Assembly (NCBI GenBank): GCA_963556145.1
Contig: OY744473.1
Coordinates: 2,914,001-2,978,000 of the forward strand
DNA: 64,000 nt
DNA from: Hygrocybe punicea
Taxonomy: Eukaryota; Basidiomycota; Agaricomycetes; Agaricales; Hygrophoraceae
Direction: 5' to 3'
Part shown: positions 43,740 through 55,798 of the stretch, in pieces
Position numbering within the stretch: position 1 is the first letter of the stretch
Layout of the letters: each line of letters begins with the position of its first letter
Program-made: the position numbers and the translations under genes
The notes under the pieces: generated by a model
Seen by the model: the letters and a program-made list of their open reading frames with translations, nothing else
Told to the model about the DNA's origin: nothing
Databases searched by the model: none

Positions 43740-45118
43740 CGCCGAGAGGAATGGCGATGAGCGGAAAACAATGTTAGGGGGTCAGGACGGAGCTCTCTCA
43801 TGCAGGTTCAAACCAGAAATGAACTCGGTTAAATAAGCGCGTCACGGCAGTTGTGTGGCGCTTTGTGACAACACGCGTCGTGCCAGTACGACGAAGAGCT
43901 GTTACTAAGCGACCGTTACATGTTATGTATTTATGAATCACCGTTATTGCAACTGGAGCGGGCTGAAGACTCTGACAGCCAGTGCGGAAAGTTGAGTCGG
44001 CAAGCTCAGCGTCAGGAACATAGGAACCAGTAAAATTATGTCACTTCCAGTCTTCTCATCCGAGTCCCCATTGGGTCAGCGGATATCCAACAGGGTCTGG
44101 GCGGAATGGAAGCAGCTTGTCCTCCCTATACCCCTTCAGCAGAGAATAGATGTCAACACGATGTAACCAGTGGTCGGGGTACCCGTTATCGGCGAAGTCT
44201 TTTCCCGCATCGAGTTATAAAGGTTTAAGGTACCCTTCCGGCGAGCTTGCGCTTGAGTATTGATTGATTTTTCTCATCGGGACTTCTAAGAAGTTCAGCA
44301 AGGTCCTCCACTGGCGTCCACCTCAGAATATTGTCATTGGTGTCTATTTCAATATGCTTAACCCTGCATCTGATATATCAACCTAGAAACCATTGCATGG
44401 AAAGGAAGTCAGTCTGCGTCCATTTCGTTCCACTTTTCGTCATAAAAACGTATGATTGCCAGTCTCGAAATTGCCCATGTCTGTGCAGCCTACCCTCGCA
44501 GATAAAATCACACAGGATGGCCTGAAGTTTGCTTTGTCTCTTGATTGACTATATCCCTCAAACTGGGTTTAGTAGGTACGTTTTGTATGAAGTTCATGAT
44601 GTGAAGGCAAATGATAATCTGACGTGCTATTTTCGTGGTCTGGCAGCACCTTTGCCATGTTGATATTACAGTTATGGCTGTGCATACTTAACCAGCAAAA
44701 GGACTGTCATAAACGTTTGTCTTTGCGTTTTGGTCAAAGTCTCAAAGACTTCAAGAAGGAGAGACCAGGGAGACTCAGGCTATTGCCCATATTGTCTTAT
44801 CAGAGAGAATCAAGTTCATCATATCGACCATGCGGATGAGGGTACATGTGGATTTCTTGGATTATTCGTTCCTAATTCAAGAACTTGCAAACTCAAGACA
44901 GGCATTCGTTCCAATAGCTGGTACGTAATCCGCGGTAGATCCACTGGCCAGGTGCTAATTAAATTCTAGTTTCTTCTATTCTGGGGTGGACAGGGCACAC
45001 GTTTTGCATCGTACGTGTAGACTATTTCCCTCAGCAGAAACCCATAAAAGCAGACTGTTCTTGTCCTAGTAGAACCAGAGAACTTACAACTCCCTACTCT
45101 TCCACAACCTCACCAGCA
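43740..45118. other. Intergenic, no gene recognised
   Basis: Only short frames with no conserved motif. CATAAAAG at about 45040 may be the TATA region of the small secreted protein gene that follows. Confidence 0.45.
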
Positions 45119-45710
45119 ATGTCTGCCTTCACCATGTTACTCTTCATTGTTGTGCTCGCTGTGCTCGGTGGTGCATTAAAGGTTCCAATCTCTACAGGCA
45201 TGTCGTCTGCTCGCAATCTTATCTTGTAGACATCCGTTGACTGTGAATAAAGCTTGCACTGAGTCTATGGCGCAATTTCCTTGCGCTGTTACTGTTTCCG
45301 AGGCCAACTTCCAGGTTGGAAAGGGATCTATTCACCTCGCCAAGTTATCCTGTGACGCATATATGGACGCTCAACACAACGTTGATGGTCTCAAGACGAC
45401 ACCACTTTGCGATATCTTCAATACTTGCGAGACGACATTCGATAATACGGTTGCCGCCTACACAAGGGTTCGCGATGTGGATGTGTCTGGCGTCATCTGT
45501 ATGCCGTGTTTTAACCATCTGATTCCCGTCATAACCACTCAGTCACTTCTTCCGCAGGTACTGATTCTTGCAACACGCTCGCCGGAGACCTGCCGCCCAT
45601 CACAGAAGATTGTGATGAAGTATGTCCGAGATGATCCGGCTTGAGCGGTGCACTAATGCATTCCCCAGATCAAGGATGCGATTTCAATCTTTAATGATGA
45701 TTGTAATTAG
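45119..45710 (+). CDS. Small secreted cysteine-containing protein
   Basis: The start MSAFTMLLFIVVLAVLGGA is a clear signal peptide. The mature part reads TVNKACTESMAQFPCAVTVS, GSIHLAKLSCDAY, DIFNTCETTFDNTVAAYTRV and, after an intron with donor GTATGC, TDSCNTLAGDLPPITEDCDE. A last intron (GTATGT...CCCCAG) leads to IKDAISIFNDDCN and TAG at 45708-45710. The cysteines are spaced as in small secreted fungal proteins, and some of the family could be effectors or wall proteins, but I recognise no domain. The junction between exon 1 and the next exon (about 45180-45230) is unresolved, since the candidate introns there are either too short or out of phase. Confidence 0.65.
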
Positions 45711-46230
45711 TTGACGCCTGCCCCTGCCTTCTCTCTGATTTTTCTTTGAAGCCCCGTTTTTTGTGGTGAAACCCGACCACATTATGACGCTGACATATGG
45801 TACATGCCGATATTTCTTCCAGAATTTGGACACGGTAGACCTCAAATGCGAATTTCATGATCTGGTGAGCGATCTGCTATATCAACGCCCAAACTTAGCC
45901 GTTTTCATTTTTTATCAGAGTTCAGCAGCCTCTAGTGCCGCCGCCGCTTGCTTCCCCCCTGTGATGCCAATCAATTCCGAGGGGTTGTGTCGGCCTTCAG
46001 ATGGTACTTGGTGGGCTGGGTACGTGCGACCACCTTGCTGAGCCACATGGCTCACTGACTTTATATCTGTTAGCGTATCACACTCATAGGTAAAGTTCAA
46101 AATGAAGTTGTTGTGAATCTACCTCGAGCATGTGGTAGAAGTGACATCCTTTCGTTTCCAATGTATACAACTGAGACAAACTTTCTCATTTTTGGGATGG
46201 CCAACAAAAAAGTGGTAATCGAAAAGAAGA

Positions 46231-47018
46231 CTAAATGGGTTTGATTCTGAAGTGCAGGGAGATGAGAGAAGAGATTAAACACTGCGTGATGAACACGGAT
46301 TGAAATTATTTTGAACAACAACAGGCAGGAAAGGCACTAACCCTCAGGTCTTGAATGAGATAGTAAAAGACGCGAAGCCCTTCTGGATCTTCGCTGTCTT
46401 CAATGTCAACTAGAGAGCCAATTTTTGCGGTCTGCAAGTTCGCCCATCAAACTCTAGAGCTGCGAAGTTATGAGCAGGACGTGAGTGCCAACCTCAAAGG
46501 CTATATGGTCATTTCCAACGCGGATTTCCAATTCCTGTTTCCCCACGATGTTTTTTTTCGGCCAGTTTGTGTCATCCTCCCTTGAGGAATGGTCAAGAAT
46601 GGAGAAGAATCGAAACTGAAAGTAGGCATACTTGGTAATTTCACTTGCTTCAACCACCCGCTTCAGTTCTTTCACAACCAAAGGTCCAACCCACACTGTT
46701 TTAGGAGTATATTAGCCCAACCTCATGAGGACCAGCTGAGGACTGACTTTCTTTCCGGATGAGACTGTCATTTCGATAATTAGAGTTGTTTGCATAACGA
46801 AGGCGTCCATGGGAGTATTCAAACTCGAGAAATTCGTGGCCGTGTTTTCCGGAATGACCTGTACTGAATCGACACATGTTTGAGTTCGTGAAATAAGAAC
46901 AGGGAAAAAAATACGCGTACTAATATCTGGAAACAATGTCAGATTGTTTGGTTGTGCCCGGGGAAGATACGGCTCGACATTACCTGAGGTAGAAAGGATC
47001 GCTGTCGTGCGCAGACAT
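46231..47018 (-). CDS. MAGOH: Mago nashi (exon junction complex subunit)
   Basis: Seven exons: 47018-46984, 46926-46921, 46863-46748, 46695-46632, 46580-46493, 46431-46342 and 46281-46231. They total 450 bases, 149 residues, in phase throughout. The protein starts [20 protein letters not shown] and contains [54 protein letters not shown] and ends [11 protein letters not shown]. Mago binds Y14 in the exon junction complex and works in mRNA localisation and quality control. Exon 2 is only six bases (ATATTA), supplying part of the R-Y-Y segment, flanked by two 57-bp introns. Length and sequence match the family closely, which supports the microexon. Confidence 0.93.
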
Positions 47019-47114
47019 TACAGAAACTTGAATTTCTGAGTCGAATTGAGGCCATAAATAAATAACAAATAAGTAAATAAAGTTTTATTTATTTATTTAT
47101 TATAAACTCTTGTT

Positions 47115-48418
47115 TCATCCCACCGTAACAGTACTAACCTGCCTTTCCTCCTGCGCCGCGACTCGGAGCTGAGTTTGCTTCTCCTCAACTTCATCTTGCA
47201 CGCGTTCGATGGACTTGAAATATCTAACTGTTTTGACGTGAAGCTCTGGGCAGGCTACATGAACACACGGGCAGTCAAAGCAATCAAGCACGACGCACCG
47301 GCCGTTGCGTCTTCGTCGACGACAATCAGTGCTCTAGGGTGCAGTTGGAGAGCAGACAACGTCCACTAGATGCTGGACTGAGCTCCATGATGGACCGAAA
47401 GTCGGCTTAAAACCATACCAAGTGATTGACGCCTTCCTCTATTAGAAAAGTTCAGACACGGGAGGATAAATGGCGGTGGGTTACTCACCGATAGCCTTGC
47501 TCAAGGCCAAGCTCTTGCGTTGGCCGGTCACAACGACAACTACCTCTTTGCTATCTAGTACAGTTGCCACACCAACAGTCAAAGCCATGTGTGGGACGGC
47601 CGAGACGTCGTTGTTGAAGAAGCGCGCATTGGCGAGAATAGTATCATAAGCAAGCGTCTTGATGCGAGTGCGGGAGGCCAGCGAAGATCCTAAAAGACAA
47701 AACACGACGGTGAGGACTCCCGAAATTATGGTAGAGAACAGCACTCACCGGGCTCGTTAAAAGCAATGTGTCCATCTTCTCCAATCCCACCCAAGAATAA
47801 CTCAATCCCACCGACAGCCTTGATTCGTGCCTCGTATGCATCACACTCTGCGACTAGGTCCTTGGCATTACCGTCCAGAATATTGACTTGAGAAGGCGGA
47901 ATGTCGACTGTAAACCCAGATATGTAGCCAATTGAACAATCAGAGGCTGTCCAAACTCACTGTGGAAGAAGAGTTCTCTGAACATGAAAGTGTGGTATGA
48001 CTCGGGGTGATCACGAGGAAGACCAACGTATTCATCCATGTTGAAGGTGATTACATTCTTGAACCTGAAGTGAAGAGTCATGCTACGGATGTAAAGAAAG
48101 CAGGACATGGAATGACGACTGACGATAGCTCGCCCTCTTTCACTAGTTTGATGAGCGTTTTGTACGTCGGGATAGGAGACGATCCAGTGGGGAGACCGAG
48201 TACAAACGGTTTCGCAGGAGTCGGTGCGAAATCCTTGATGCTGCAGAGAATGAATGAGTGAATGAAAGACCGAGGCCCGAGACAGACAGTACCGTTTGCA
48301 GATATAATTGCCAATATATTCGCCAACGGCAGTAGGGTCATTGCGTATAGTCAATCCTAGGATATCGGTCAAGCTATCACCACAATGTGTTGCTGAGCTG
48401 GAGGGGGGACATACGCAT
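47115..48418 (-). CDS. NAG1: Glucosamine-6-phosphate deaminase
   Basis: Motifs in order are [79 protein letters not shown] (catalytic His and substrate loop), [36 protein letters not shown] and [13 protein letters not shown]. The C-terminus is Gln/Glu-rich and ends VSTVTVG. The enzyme turns glucosamine-6-phosphate into fructose-6-phosphate and ammonia, the last step of GlcNAc or chitin-sugar use. The first coding exon has only four bases (ATGC at 48418-48415), followed by a GTATGT intron. No other GlcNAc catabolic gene is nearby. Confidence 0.92.
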
Positions 48419-48565
48419 TGTTGTGCTGTATCGCGATGGGTGGAGGCGGTAACCCTGAAAGGTTGCAAAGCAGACGGGCAGCCATAGGAAGGAAGCAACG
48501 TTGCGCGCACTCCAAAATTCCAAATGGGCAAAGTTTATTATTGCAGTAGCCAACTTGGAGGACGT

Positions 48566-49228
48566 TTACACCGGAATGTTAACAACTGCATCCTCTTTTG
48601 ATGAGGCAAGCTCGCTTTCAACAATCTTGTCGCCCAAAACCTTGACCTCCTCAGCGTCAGTCATCCCATCCATCACGTTCTTCAATCTGTGCTTCCCGAT
48701 GCCAACAGGCACCCTCTGCCATCGCGTAGTCCTCACGCCAACACCACCCAATATATGCCGCTCAAGATACTTCAACCACCGGTCCACAACTTGCTCATTC
48801 GCGTCCCAGGCCTTGATAGCACGCTTGTGCACTTTCCGTTCGAAGTTTTCTTGCGATTTTTTGTGCGCGAATGGACCTTTTGGCACAGTCCATATTGAGC
48901 GCTGTGTTGGCAAGTAGACCGGTCGTGAAACCGGGATTGCGAGTGAGGCAGCCGCATGGGTAGCAAAATGAGTGAACAGATCGAGGAGTCTTGGGGAATA
49001 GGATCGGAAATGGACGACAGCGACGGGAATGTTGTGTGGTCTGGGGTGGTAGAAGGCTGGGAAGACACCCCGCCCGTGGACTATCGTTGACGCATACTCC
49101 TGCTCCTTGCGTGTGACGGTCGTCAGGTCAGTGGACCTGTTTGAAGCCGAAAAGGTGAGACACAAGTCCAGCTTGATTTCTCTTGTACATACATCGCTTT
49201 TTGGTGTCTGCGAGCTTGAGCAGGCCAT
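48566..49228 (-). CDS. RSM10: Mitochondrial small-subunit ribosomal protein uS10m
   Basis: The conserved core is FYHPRPHNIPVAVVHFRSYS, LLDLFTHFATHAAASLAIPV, PTQRSIWTVPKGPFAHKKSQ, ENFERKVHKRAIKAWDAN and VDRWLKYLERHILGGVGVRT, the fungal Rsm10 form of ribosomal protein S10. An intron (GTATGT...AAACAG) separates a short N-terminal exon (MACSSSQTPKSD) from the rest, and because its length is a multiple of three without a stop it can be read through. An in-frame ATG at 49270 is an alternative start. The product belongs to the mitochondrial 37S subunit. The stop is at 48566-48568. Confidence 0.88.
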   Translation of the reverse strand: MACSSSQTPKSDVCTREIKLDLCLTFSASNRSTDLTTVTRKEQEYASTIVHGRGVFPAFYHPRPHNIPVAVVHFRSYSPRLLDLFTHFATHAAASLAIPVSRPVYLPTQRSIWTVPKGPFAHKKSQENFERKVHKRAIKAWDANEQVVDRWLKYLERHILGGVGVRTTRWQRVPVGIGKHRLKNVMDGMTDAEEVKVLGDKIVESELASSKEDAVVNIPV

Positions 49229-49352
49229 CTTGCAATTGCTAGTGGCACTCTGAGTCGTGGAAACATTCAATATTCAATATTCACGTCCAAGTCACTGACT
49301 TCCCTTGCGCTTCTCACGGATAAATAAATGTATACAAATGTATTTATTATTT

Positions 49353-49813
49353 TCAAGCAGCCTCGAATTGTATTTCCACTTGCTGTCGAACCAGAGACAT
49401 AACGTCCCTTCTGACTGCCAGTGGTATTGATGCTGGCAAAGCGAGCCTCAGTGTCGAGGTTTCGGGTTGATGGGGAGACTCACTTTGAGCGTTTGGCGCC
49501 AACTCGTCCAATAAACCATGAACTGAGAGGTGAACCATGGCCTTTGCTCGTTCTGTGGATGTCTCGGTCAATGAAAACTCGCCAAGATCATCGGCAGTCC
49601 TCACCTTTGCCTTGGTGTTTCAAGTTGTCCAACCACCCACTTTCGCCCAATTTCTGGTTTAGCAACTGCTGTATTCTAGTCAAGTGGATTAGCATTGTGG
49701 TCGACAGGGAGTAGCCAGTACCTGTCCCATTCCCCACTATCAACGATTCTCCGCTGGATTTGTGAATACAGGGCATCGTCTTCCGAAATTCTGCTAACAC
49801 TTGTCGTGCGCAT
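49353..49813 (-). CDS. SUS1: SUS1/ENY2, SAGA and TREX-2 subunit
   Basis: After removal of three short introns the protein starts MRTTSVSRISEDDALYSQIQ and continues RRIVDSGEWDRIQQLLNQKL, GESGWLDNLKHQGKERAKAM, VHLSVHGLLDELAPNAQTSI and PLAVRRDVMSLVRQQVEIQ. The pattern of short helices with SGWLD and DELAPNA matches ENY2/SUS1, which links SAGA histone deubiquitination to mRNA export at the nuclear pore. Yeast SUS1 is also unusual in having multiple introns. The gene lies 140 bp from the 3' end of the Rua1-domain gene. Confidence 0.85.
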
Positions 49814-49953
49814 GATCATCCGATGGCCACGTTCAAGTTTCACAATGTGAGCATTTTACCGCGGAAACATCAATTATGTCGATTTCAATTACATCTGCAC
49901 GTCAAGCAACAAAATACTGGGAACATTTACATAACAGCCACAGCTTCCGTGAT

Positions 49954-52084
49954 TTATTGACATTGCCGCCTCAGGAACTTGTAGACCTCGTCTTCGACGT
50001 AAAACTCCCGTTCACCGACAATGTTAGAACCTTGGTGGCACGTAGCGGCATGTTTCCACCTGAAGGACGGAAGGTCAAGTCCTATCACATAAATATCATC
50101 GCCAGCGACACACCAAAACAGTTCTTTGACCTGGCAAATTCAAACATGAAAAAGCAGCAGGCGGTTAAAAAACAAATATACATACTTTGATAGCCACGTC
50201 TTTCACGCCTTCCACAGCAACCCACTTGCAGCATTTGTGACATTTGCCTTCAAGGATCTTGGATTTCTCAGTCTTGGCGGGTCGAGGGCGAATTGTCACT
50301 CGAAAATCAATCGGAGGAGAGAAGGGAAGCGCCGTCACAGCCGATATACCTACCAATGGCTAAGCAAGTATACATCGCGACGGGACAAGCTGAAAAGCAC
50401 ACCGTGCCCATATTGCAAGTGATAGCTAACCCAAAATAGTTCAGCAGTGAAAGCATTAGATAAAATTACACTCTGTGGAATGAACGTTGGTAAAAACAAT
50501 TTGCAGAGTCCGAATTCAACACGTACCACTTGAAGGCCGAAAATTTCATGGATAACCATGTCCGTTTCCCTTCTCCACCGCGGTCTGGACTTTCGATACA
50601 GATCGGGCATAGACCCACCTTTTCATGTCCTCTTCCTTTGACAAAACGAGGGGTATAGAGATCGTACACGTCTCGAGGAGGGTTATATACACCGCCAGGA
50701 TGCTCGGCATCGAAGAGAAGACAAAGGGATCTAGATATAGGAATCATCGAACAGTTCAAATATACGAGAAAAAGGTTTACTGCTTGTTCTCAAAGACAAA
50801 GTAGGAACTCAGGGGGAATCGTCTATAAAAAAGAGGGTACTTGAGGTTCAAGTGAAAATTTTCTGGAAAAGTGCGATTCGGAAAGACTCCAGGCAGGGTA
50901 TCAGAGGCAAGCGGCCCCGTTTCAGAAGTTGAAGCTGAAGAATTGAGATGTTCGCCTAATCGTCTGGTATGGCGGGGTTTTTTCTTTAACTGAATAAACT
51001 TGGTGGTGCAGGGCGACGGGGATCGCTTTCGTTTTAGCCTAGTTTTGCTAGTTTTATTTTGGGGGCTCGGTGAGCTGTTGTATCGTTCCGAAAGGGGCGT
51101 GAGCGGGGAGAGCGGTGTTGAGTGGAGCGGTACTGTAGAGTCAGCATGATTTGTGAAAGTTCCCGACGGATCCCGGGCAAATTTGGGGGTATGGTCAACG
51201 GACAAGGCAGATATGGGTTCACCAAAAGAGCAGCCGCCTGGTAGCTGAAGGGTGCGACACAACCATGAGGTGGTTGTGGTACGAGGAGAAAGCATAGGAG
51301 TCAATGACGAGACAAGCGTTCCGTGCCTTGAGGAAGAGCTCAACGGTGAAGATTGTGACGATGGAGAGGAGAGTTCGCCGAGGACATGAGAAGTAAGGGC
51401 TGCCGAGTCGGGTGGAGTGTCACTGACGGAGTCAGGCGAATACCTACTCAGATCCTGCACAGGATTTCTTGAACCGAAGCAGTGTGTCGTCTCGGGTTGC
51501 CTGAAGAGACCGTCAGAAATCGAAGAGGTGCGGGTGACCGGAGATATATCAGGCTCAGAGACAGTCCAGTCGGTGAACGAGAATTTGGAATGCTGCTCCA
51601 AATGGGTCGGGGTTTGGGCGCAGGTTTGAGTTGATATGGAAACCCTTGGAGAATAAACTGGGAACGGAGACCGGAGCACCATAGAACAGCAAGGAACGGT
51701 TGTCGAGAGAGGGGGGGAATTCCCGGCAGAGTTTGGATTCAAAATAAAGGGAGATATGTCCCACGACAATGGAGAGGGATGAGAGTCAGAGATGAGAGTG
51801 TCTGTATGCGAACGGGACTGGAACCGGGAATTATGGAGACGTGGGGACTGGTACGGAGAACGATGCAGAGAACTTGATTGCAGCACAGTGTGACGGTTAA
51901 CCGGGTAATAGTCGAGAGGATACTGTAATGCATATTCATCCCCAGGCGATAGATTTAGCCAGTCAGTGTAAGCTTGCGGGTATTCTAGGTCAGGTAACGG
52001 GAAGGCGTCATGATGGCTATTCAGAGTCATGAGCTTCAATTCCTGTACAAAAATCACGATAATACCGTTGTGGATCCAACTCAT
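49954..52084 (-). CDS. Transcription regulator with Rua1 C-terminal domain
   Basis: A long Ser/Pro-rich N-terminal part (to about 50,777) has a basic cluster KTRLKRKRSPSP that could be nuclear localising. It is followed over four introns by the Rua1-type zinc-binding domain: FDAEHPGGVYNPPRDVYDLY, TPRFVKGRGHEKVGLCPICI, GGEGKRTWLSMKFSAF, YHLQYGHG, SAVTALPFSPPIDFRV, KILEGKCHKCCKWVAVEGVK and WWKHAATCHQ, ending FLRRQCQ with TAA at 49954-49956. Rua1 was described in Ustilago as a regulator of glycolipid genes. Targets here are unknown. The start is either ATG at 52084 or at 52030. Plus-strand frames over 49876-50422 are shadows. The gene diverges from the p24 gene, with about 90 bp between starts. 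Confidence 0.85.
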
Positions 52085-52174
52085 CCATGGTTCAGCTGTG
52101 ATGAGGGGAAGTGAGCAACGACTCGGACAGGTCACAGCAGTGACGCTGCAGGTTGGCAGTGACCAGTGACTACC

Positions 52175-53080
52175 ATGATACAGCTACAGTTCTTCTGGCA
52201 TCTACTTTTCATTCTCTATTTGACCCTGTCAGCCCAATGCTCATCATTGACGACAGCCATTGCCGCCAATGAGCGTCTCTGTTTTTTTGTTGACGTCGAC
52301 GAAGCTGGAGAGAAGATTGGTGTGAGCTTCCAGCTGTACTTGTATATTCCAAGACTCATTCCCCACGTTTCAGTTCTATTACGCCGTACGTGTCCCGGAT
52401 AACAGACAAACCAGTATCGACTCATACAATGGCATATAGGTTCAATCTGGGGGCTCGTTTGATATTGACTTTGAGGTCAAAGGTCCAGACAACAATATCA
52501 TTCTCGACGGCATTCGTGAGCGCCAAGGCGACTATGTGTTCACCGCCAACACAGCGGGCGAATACTCATTCTGTTTCGAGAATGACATGTCGACTCTCAC
52601 GGAAAAACTTGTCGACTTTGATATCATGGTGGAGAGTGAGCCTCGTCTGGTGGCATCTGCAAAGCCTGGGCAGATCGCAGAACACACAAGCGCGCTTGAA
52701 GAGAGTATTTTTAGATTGAACGGCATGCTAATGAATATTAAGAGAACACAAAAATAGTACGTCCTCTCGAGCCCCTTGTTTAGGAATGAAGCTAATCAAT
52801 GAATGTCACAGTTTTCATACAAGAGAAAACAGGGGATTCTCCATTGTGAAATCCACTCAGAAGTAAGTGACACAATCTGTACGCCAGCCAGCCTCCCTTT
52901 CAACTTGACTTTCTAGTCGCCTTTTCTGGTACGCAGTCTCCGAGAGTTTGGGCATTGTAGGCATGGCTGTGTTAGTTTACCGTTTCCACTTTTCTTCTCT
53001 CGTACTAACTATCTTCCAGATTTCAGGTTTATATTCTTCAAACATTCTTCACAAAAACGGGTCGGCGATATAAGGTTTAG
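52175..53080 (+). CDS. p24 family cargo receptor (EMP24/GP25L/TMED)
   Basis: A signal peptide (MIQLQFFWHLLFILYLTLS) is followed by the GOLD domain: ANERLCFFVDVDEAGEKIG, FYYAVQSGGSFDIDFEVKGP, GDYVFTANTAGEYSFCFEND and FDIMVESEP. A coiled coil (SALEESIFRLNGMLMNIKRT) and a membrane helix near FWYAVSESLGIVGMAVFQVY lead to a short tail ending GRRYKV. p24 proteins cycle between ER and Golgi and load cargo into COPII and COPI vesicles. The tail resembles p24-gamma (Erp2/3/4, TMED5). Exon 2 is only 12 bases (52374-52385, FYYA). TAG is at 53078-53080. Confidence 0.92.
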
Positions 53081-53633
53081 CTGTCTTGTCTATATAAGAT
53101 GCAATCACATCGTAATGTCGTGCCATGGTCAACGCTCCGTGCTTTGCGTCAGACTTAATGCAAACTTCATGGCGGGCATGTACATTTCATGATCTCGCTT
53201 ATTCTGCTATATAAGATTCCAGAACCGACCAGCTCCTATTGAAAATGTCCAAACGGAAACTGAAAATTTGAAAATTTGCATGCTCCCTGATCTCAGCTCT
53301 CATGTTGTGGACGCGGTTACTGTGAGTCGAAATTCCCGTTTCTTCTGCATGATGAATATTTTGCTGTGCACCAGACTGAATGCACATTGACGATAAAACC
53401 CCTGGCTTCCTTTGTACGCTTGGTAGTCCTGAAGTCTTGTTTCTTGTCTTGCCTTCTGTATTCATGATGGTCATTCGCTGATTTGATTCTGCTCGCAGGT
53501 TCCTGCAGAGAAAACTCATTGTACAATTGTACCCAATAAACGTGGGTATTGTGGTGTAGTTATGAAGTGTTGATTTTCATGTACACCGATTTCGCTCTTG
53601 TGAGTTGGTCGTAACCTTTTCAATCCGTCAGAA
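53081..53633. other. Intergenic between convergent p24 and aldehyde dehydrogenase genes
   Basis: No credible coding frame. It presumably holds both 3' ends. Confidence 0.5.
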
Positions 53634-55688
53634 TCAACCTTCAAAATATCTGTACTTGTCAAGCATACCGAATTTACTTAGACTGACTCCTCGACCGCTA
53701 TCCTTTACCCCCGTCCATGCCAAAGCTGGATCGAGGTAGTCGCAGCTGCGAAGCTTCTATGAGTTGGACTGTCGAGAATACATTATCTTTGAAGATTGTC
53801 ACCGGTTGAGGAAAACTGTCCCGGTCTCCAGCTCATCGACAAGCCAGAGGAAAGCAGCTTCAGAATCAGCATGAGCGGCAGCATTAGTCCAAATCGAGGC
53901 CGTCAAGCCGTAGGGAGAGTCATTCATCAACCGAACGGCCTCATCGTCAGAGTTGACCTAAAGACGATCTTGAGTGGTGGATATCTATTTGTTGTCACGG
54001 TAGTATTTGGTTCACCTTCTGGATTCCAACCACAGGTCCGAAAGTCTCTTCCTAATGTGCTGCGTTATGAGATATTCCCGCCACGGCAAGAAGCTTACCA
54101 TCATGATGTCCATTGCTATGGCGCAATTCAGGAAACTGGAGGCAATATAGGAGGTGACTCACAGTGATCCACGTTGACCAGTACTTGCGGTGCGACATAC
54201 GCGGTGCCACTAAACCCACTTAGAACTAGCGTGATTGTGTACAAAGTTGTGAGCATACTGTTTTGCTACGGGGAAACTGTCTGCCGGTATGAGTGCCTTT
54301 GCACCCGCATTCACTATGCAGATGTTAGGGTATAAATAGATTTGGCGGGCGAAACACATACGGGCGTCTGAGACTTGCTTGCGAATCCTTTCAGCACTCG
54401 CCAAGCTGACAACAGGCCCTAGGGTTGTCTCAACCTCGGTTGGGTCCCCTAACGTATACATCTATCAGGATCGTGTGGCGGTTAGGGTGTATACATGCAG
54501 AATCGCCGAACAAACCTTGACGAGATTTGCAAAGTGGCTGACAAATGCATCGTAGATGGATTCATGGACATAAATCCGCTGAACTTCAAGTTCAACGGTT
54601 AGAAGTGGAAAAACAAGCGGAGAAAACGCACTTCAACGGCACAACAACTCTGGCCGGAATTGAAGAACGCTCCTGCTGAATATCAGCGACGGTCCTTCAA
54701 TATTGAATTTGCTTACCATCAACTAATTCAGGAACCGTGAAGTTGAGGTCAGCATCTGATCGAACGTATGCCGAGTCTTTGCCTCCGAGCTGCATAGACG
54801 TTGACAGGAAATTCAAGATGATTGGTAGATGCAATCGCACCTCAAGTGCGACACCCTTAAACGCTTTGCCACCGGCTGCAGCTTCTTCTACTGAGCGGCC
54901 CGCGGCCACACTCCCTGTGAAGGAGATGTAGTTGACAAGAGGATGTTTTACCACATAAGTTGTGAGAGAAGGGGACAAATGAACCACTTGAATGATATCC
55001 TTTGGGACACCAGCACGAATCAACGCACAGGCAAATCTTTCCGCCGTAAGGGGTGTTTGTGGCGAGGGTTTGAGAAGCACTGAATTTCCTGAAAGAATGG
55101 CTGGAAGGACGGAATTCACTGATACAAGATACGGAAAACTAAGAGATCCCCGTCAGTGTTGCAGACATGGCCATTTTGAATACTCACTTCCATGGAGAGA
55201 TGACGAGGATAACACCTAGGGGGGTGCGTTTGATGAACCGTCTGAAACCTGGTTTCTCGTCTTCCAGGGCCACATCTTCTAGGGATGATGCCGCGATAGA
55301 TATCATATATTCTGCGCGATCAAGAAACCCGCGAATCTCGCCAGCACACTGACTGACAGGGCTAACATCCTGCCTTGGTTTGGTTGGTCTTTGCCGTGAA
55401 ATGAACGTGCTCACCGACCCATCTGCAAAGTCAACTCTAGAGGGATATCATCGCTAATGTTCCTAAACTCTTCCTGCAGATGATTATTAGAAGAGGAACC
55501 GTGACAACTCCCCTGCTTACGATGAATCTTCTTGCGATGGCGACTCTTTCTTGAACAGAAACCGTTTTCCAAGCCTTTTGAGCAGTAGCGGAAGTCGCAA
55601 TAATTTCATCTAGCTTAGATTGCGATGGATAATAACGAGTTGCGAAGGGTTGTTGGTTATGAGGAGTAACTGTTGTTTGAAAGGACAT
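53634..55688 (-). CDS. Aldehyde dehydrogenase
   Basis: The start MSFQTTVTPHNQQPFATRYY is followed by ATAQKAWKTVSVQERVAIAR, RAEYMISIAASSLEDV, RTPLGVILVISPWKFPYL (cofactor-binding loop), SGNSVLLKPSPQTPLTAERF, FTGSVAAGRSV, ELGGKDSAYVRSDADL (catalytic Glu region), NSGQSCCAVERIYVHES (catalytic Cys), FGPVVGIQKVN and AWTGVKDSGRGVSLSKFG. It is a full-length ALDH with many short introns. Such enzymes oxidise aldehydes to acids with NAD(P)+. The sequence leans toward the succinate-semialdehyde-type fungal group, but substrate cannot be set from motifs. The last codons after SKFG (MLDKYRYFEG, TGA at 53634-53636) are uncertain. Confidence 0.88.
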
Positions 55689-55798
55689 GGTATAATCAGG
55701 ATAGTACGCCTAACTGCAATTATCTTCACTATTTAATAAGGCAAACAGATCCAGAAGAGGCGATTGTTCATACGGCCAAGATAATGTACGTTACATAT

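Noticed and set aside
49876..50422. Plus-strand ORFs of 104 and 61 codons
   Set aside because: They are antisense to the conserved Rua1 domain exons of the minus-strand gene.
53796..54167. A plus-strand ORF of 123 codons
   Set aside because: It is antisense to the 3' exons of the aldehyde dehydrogenase.
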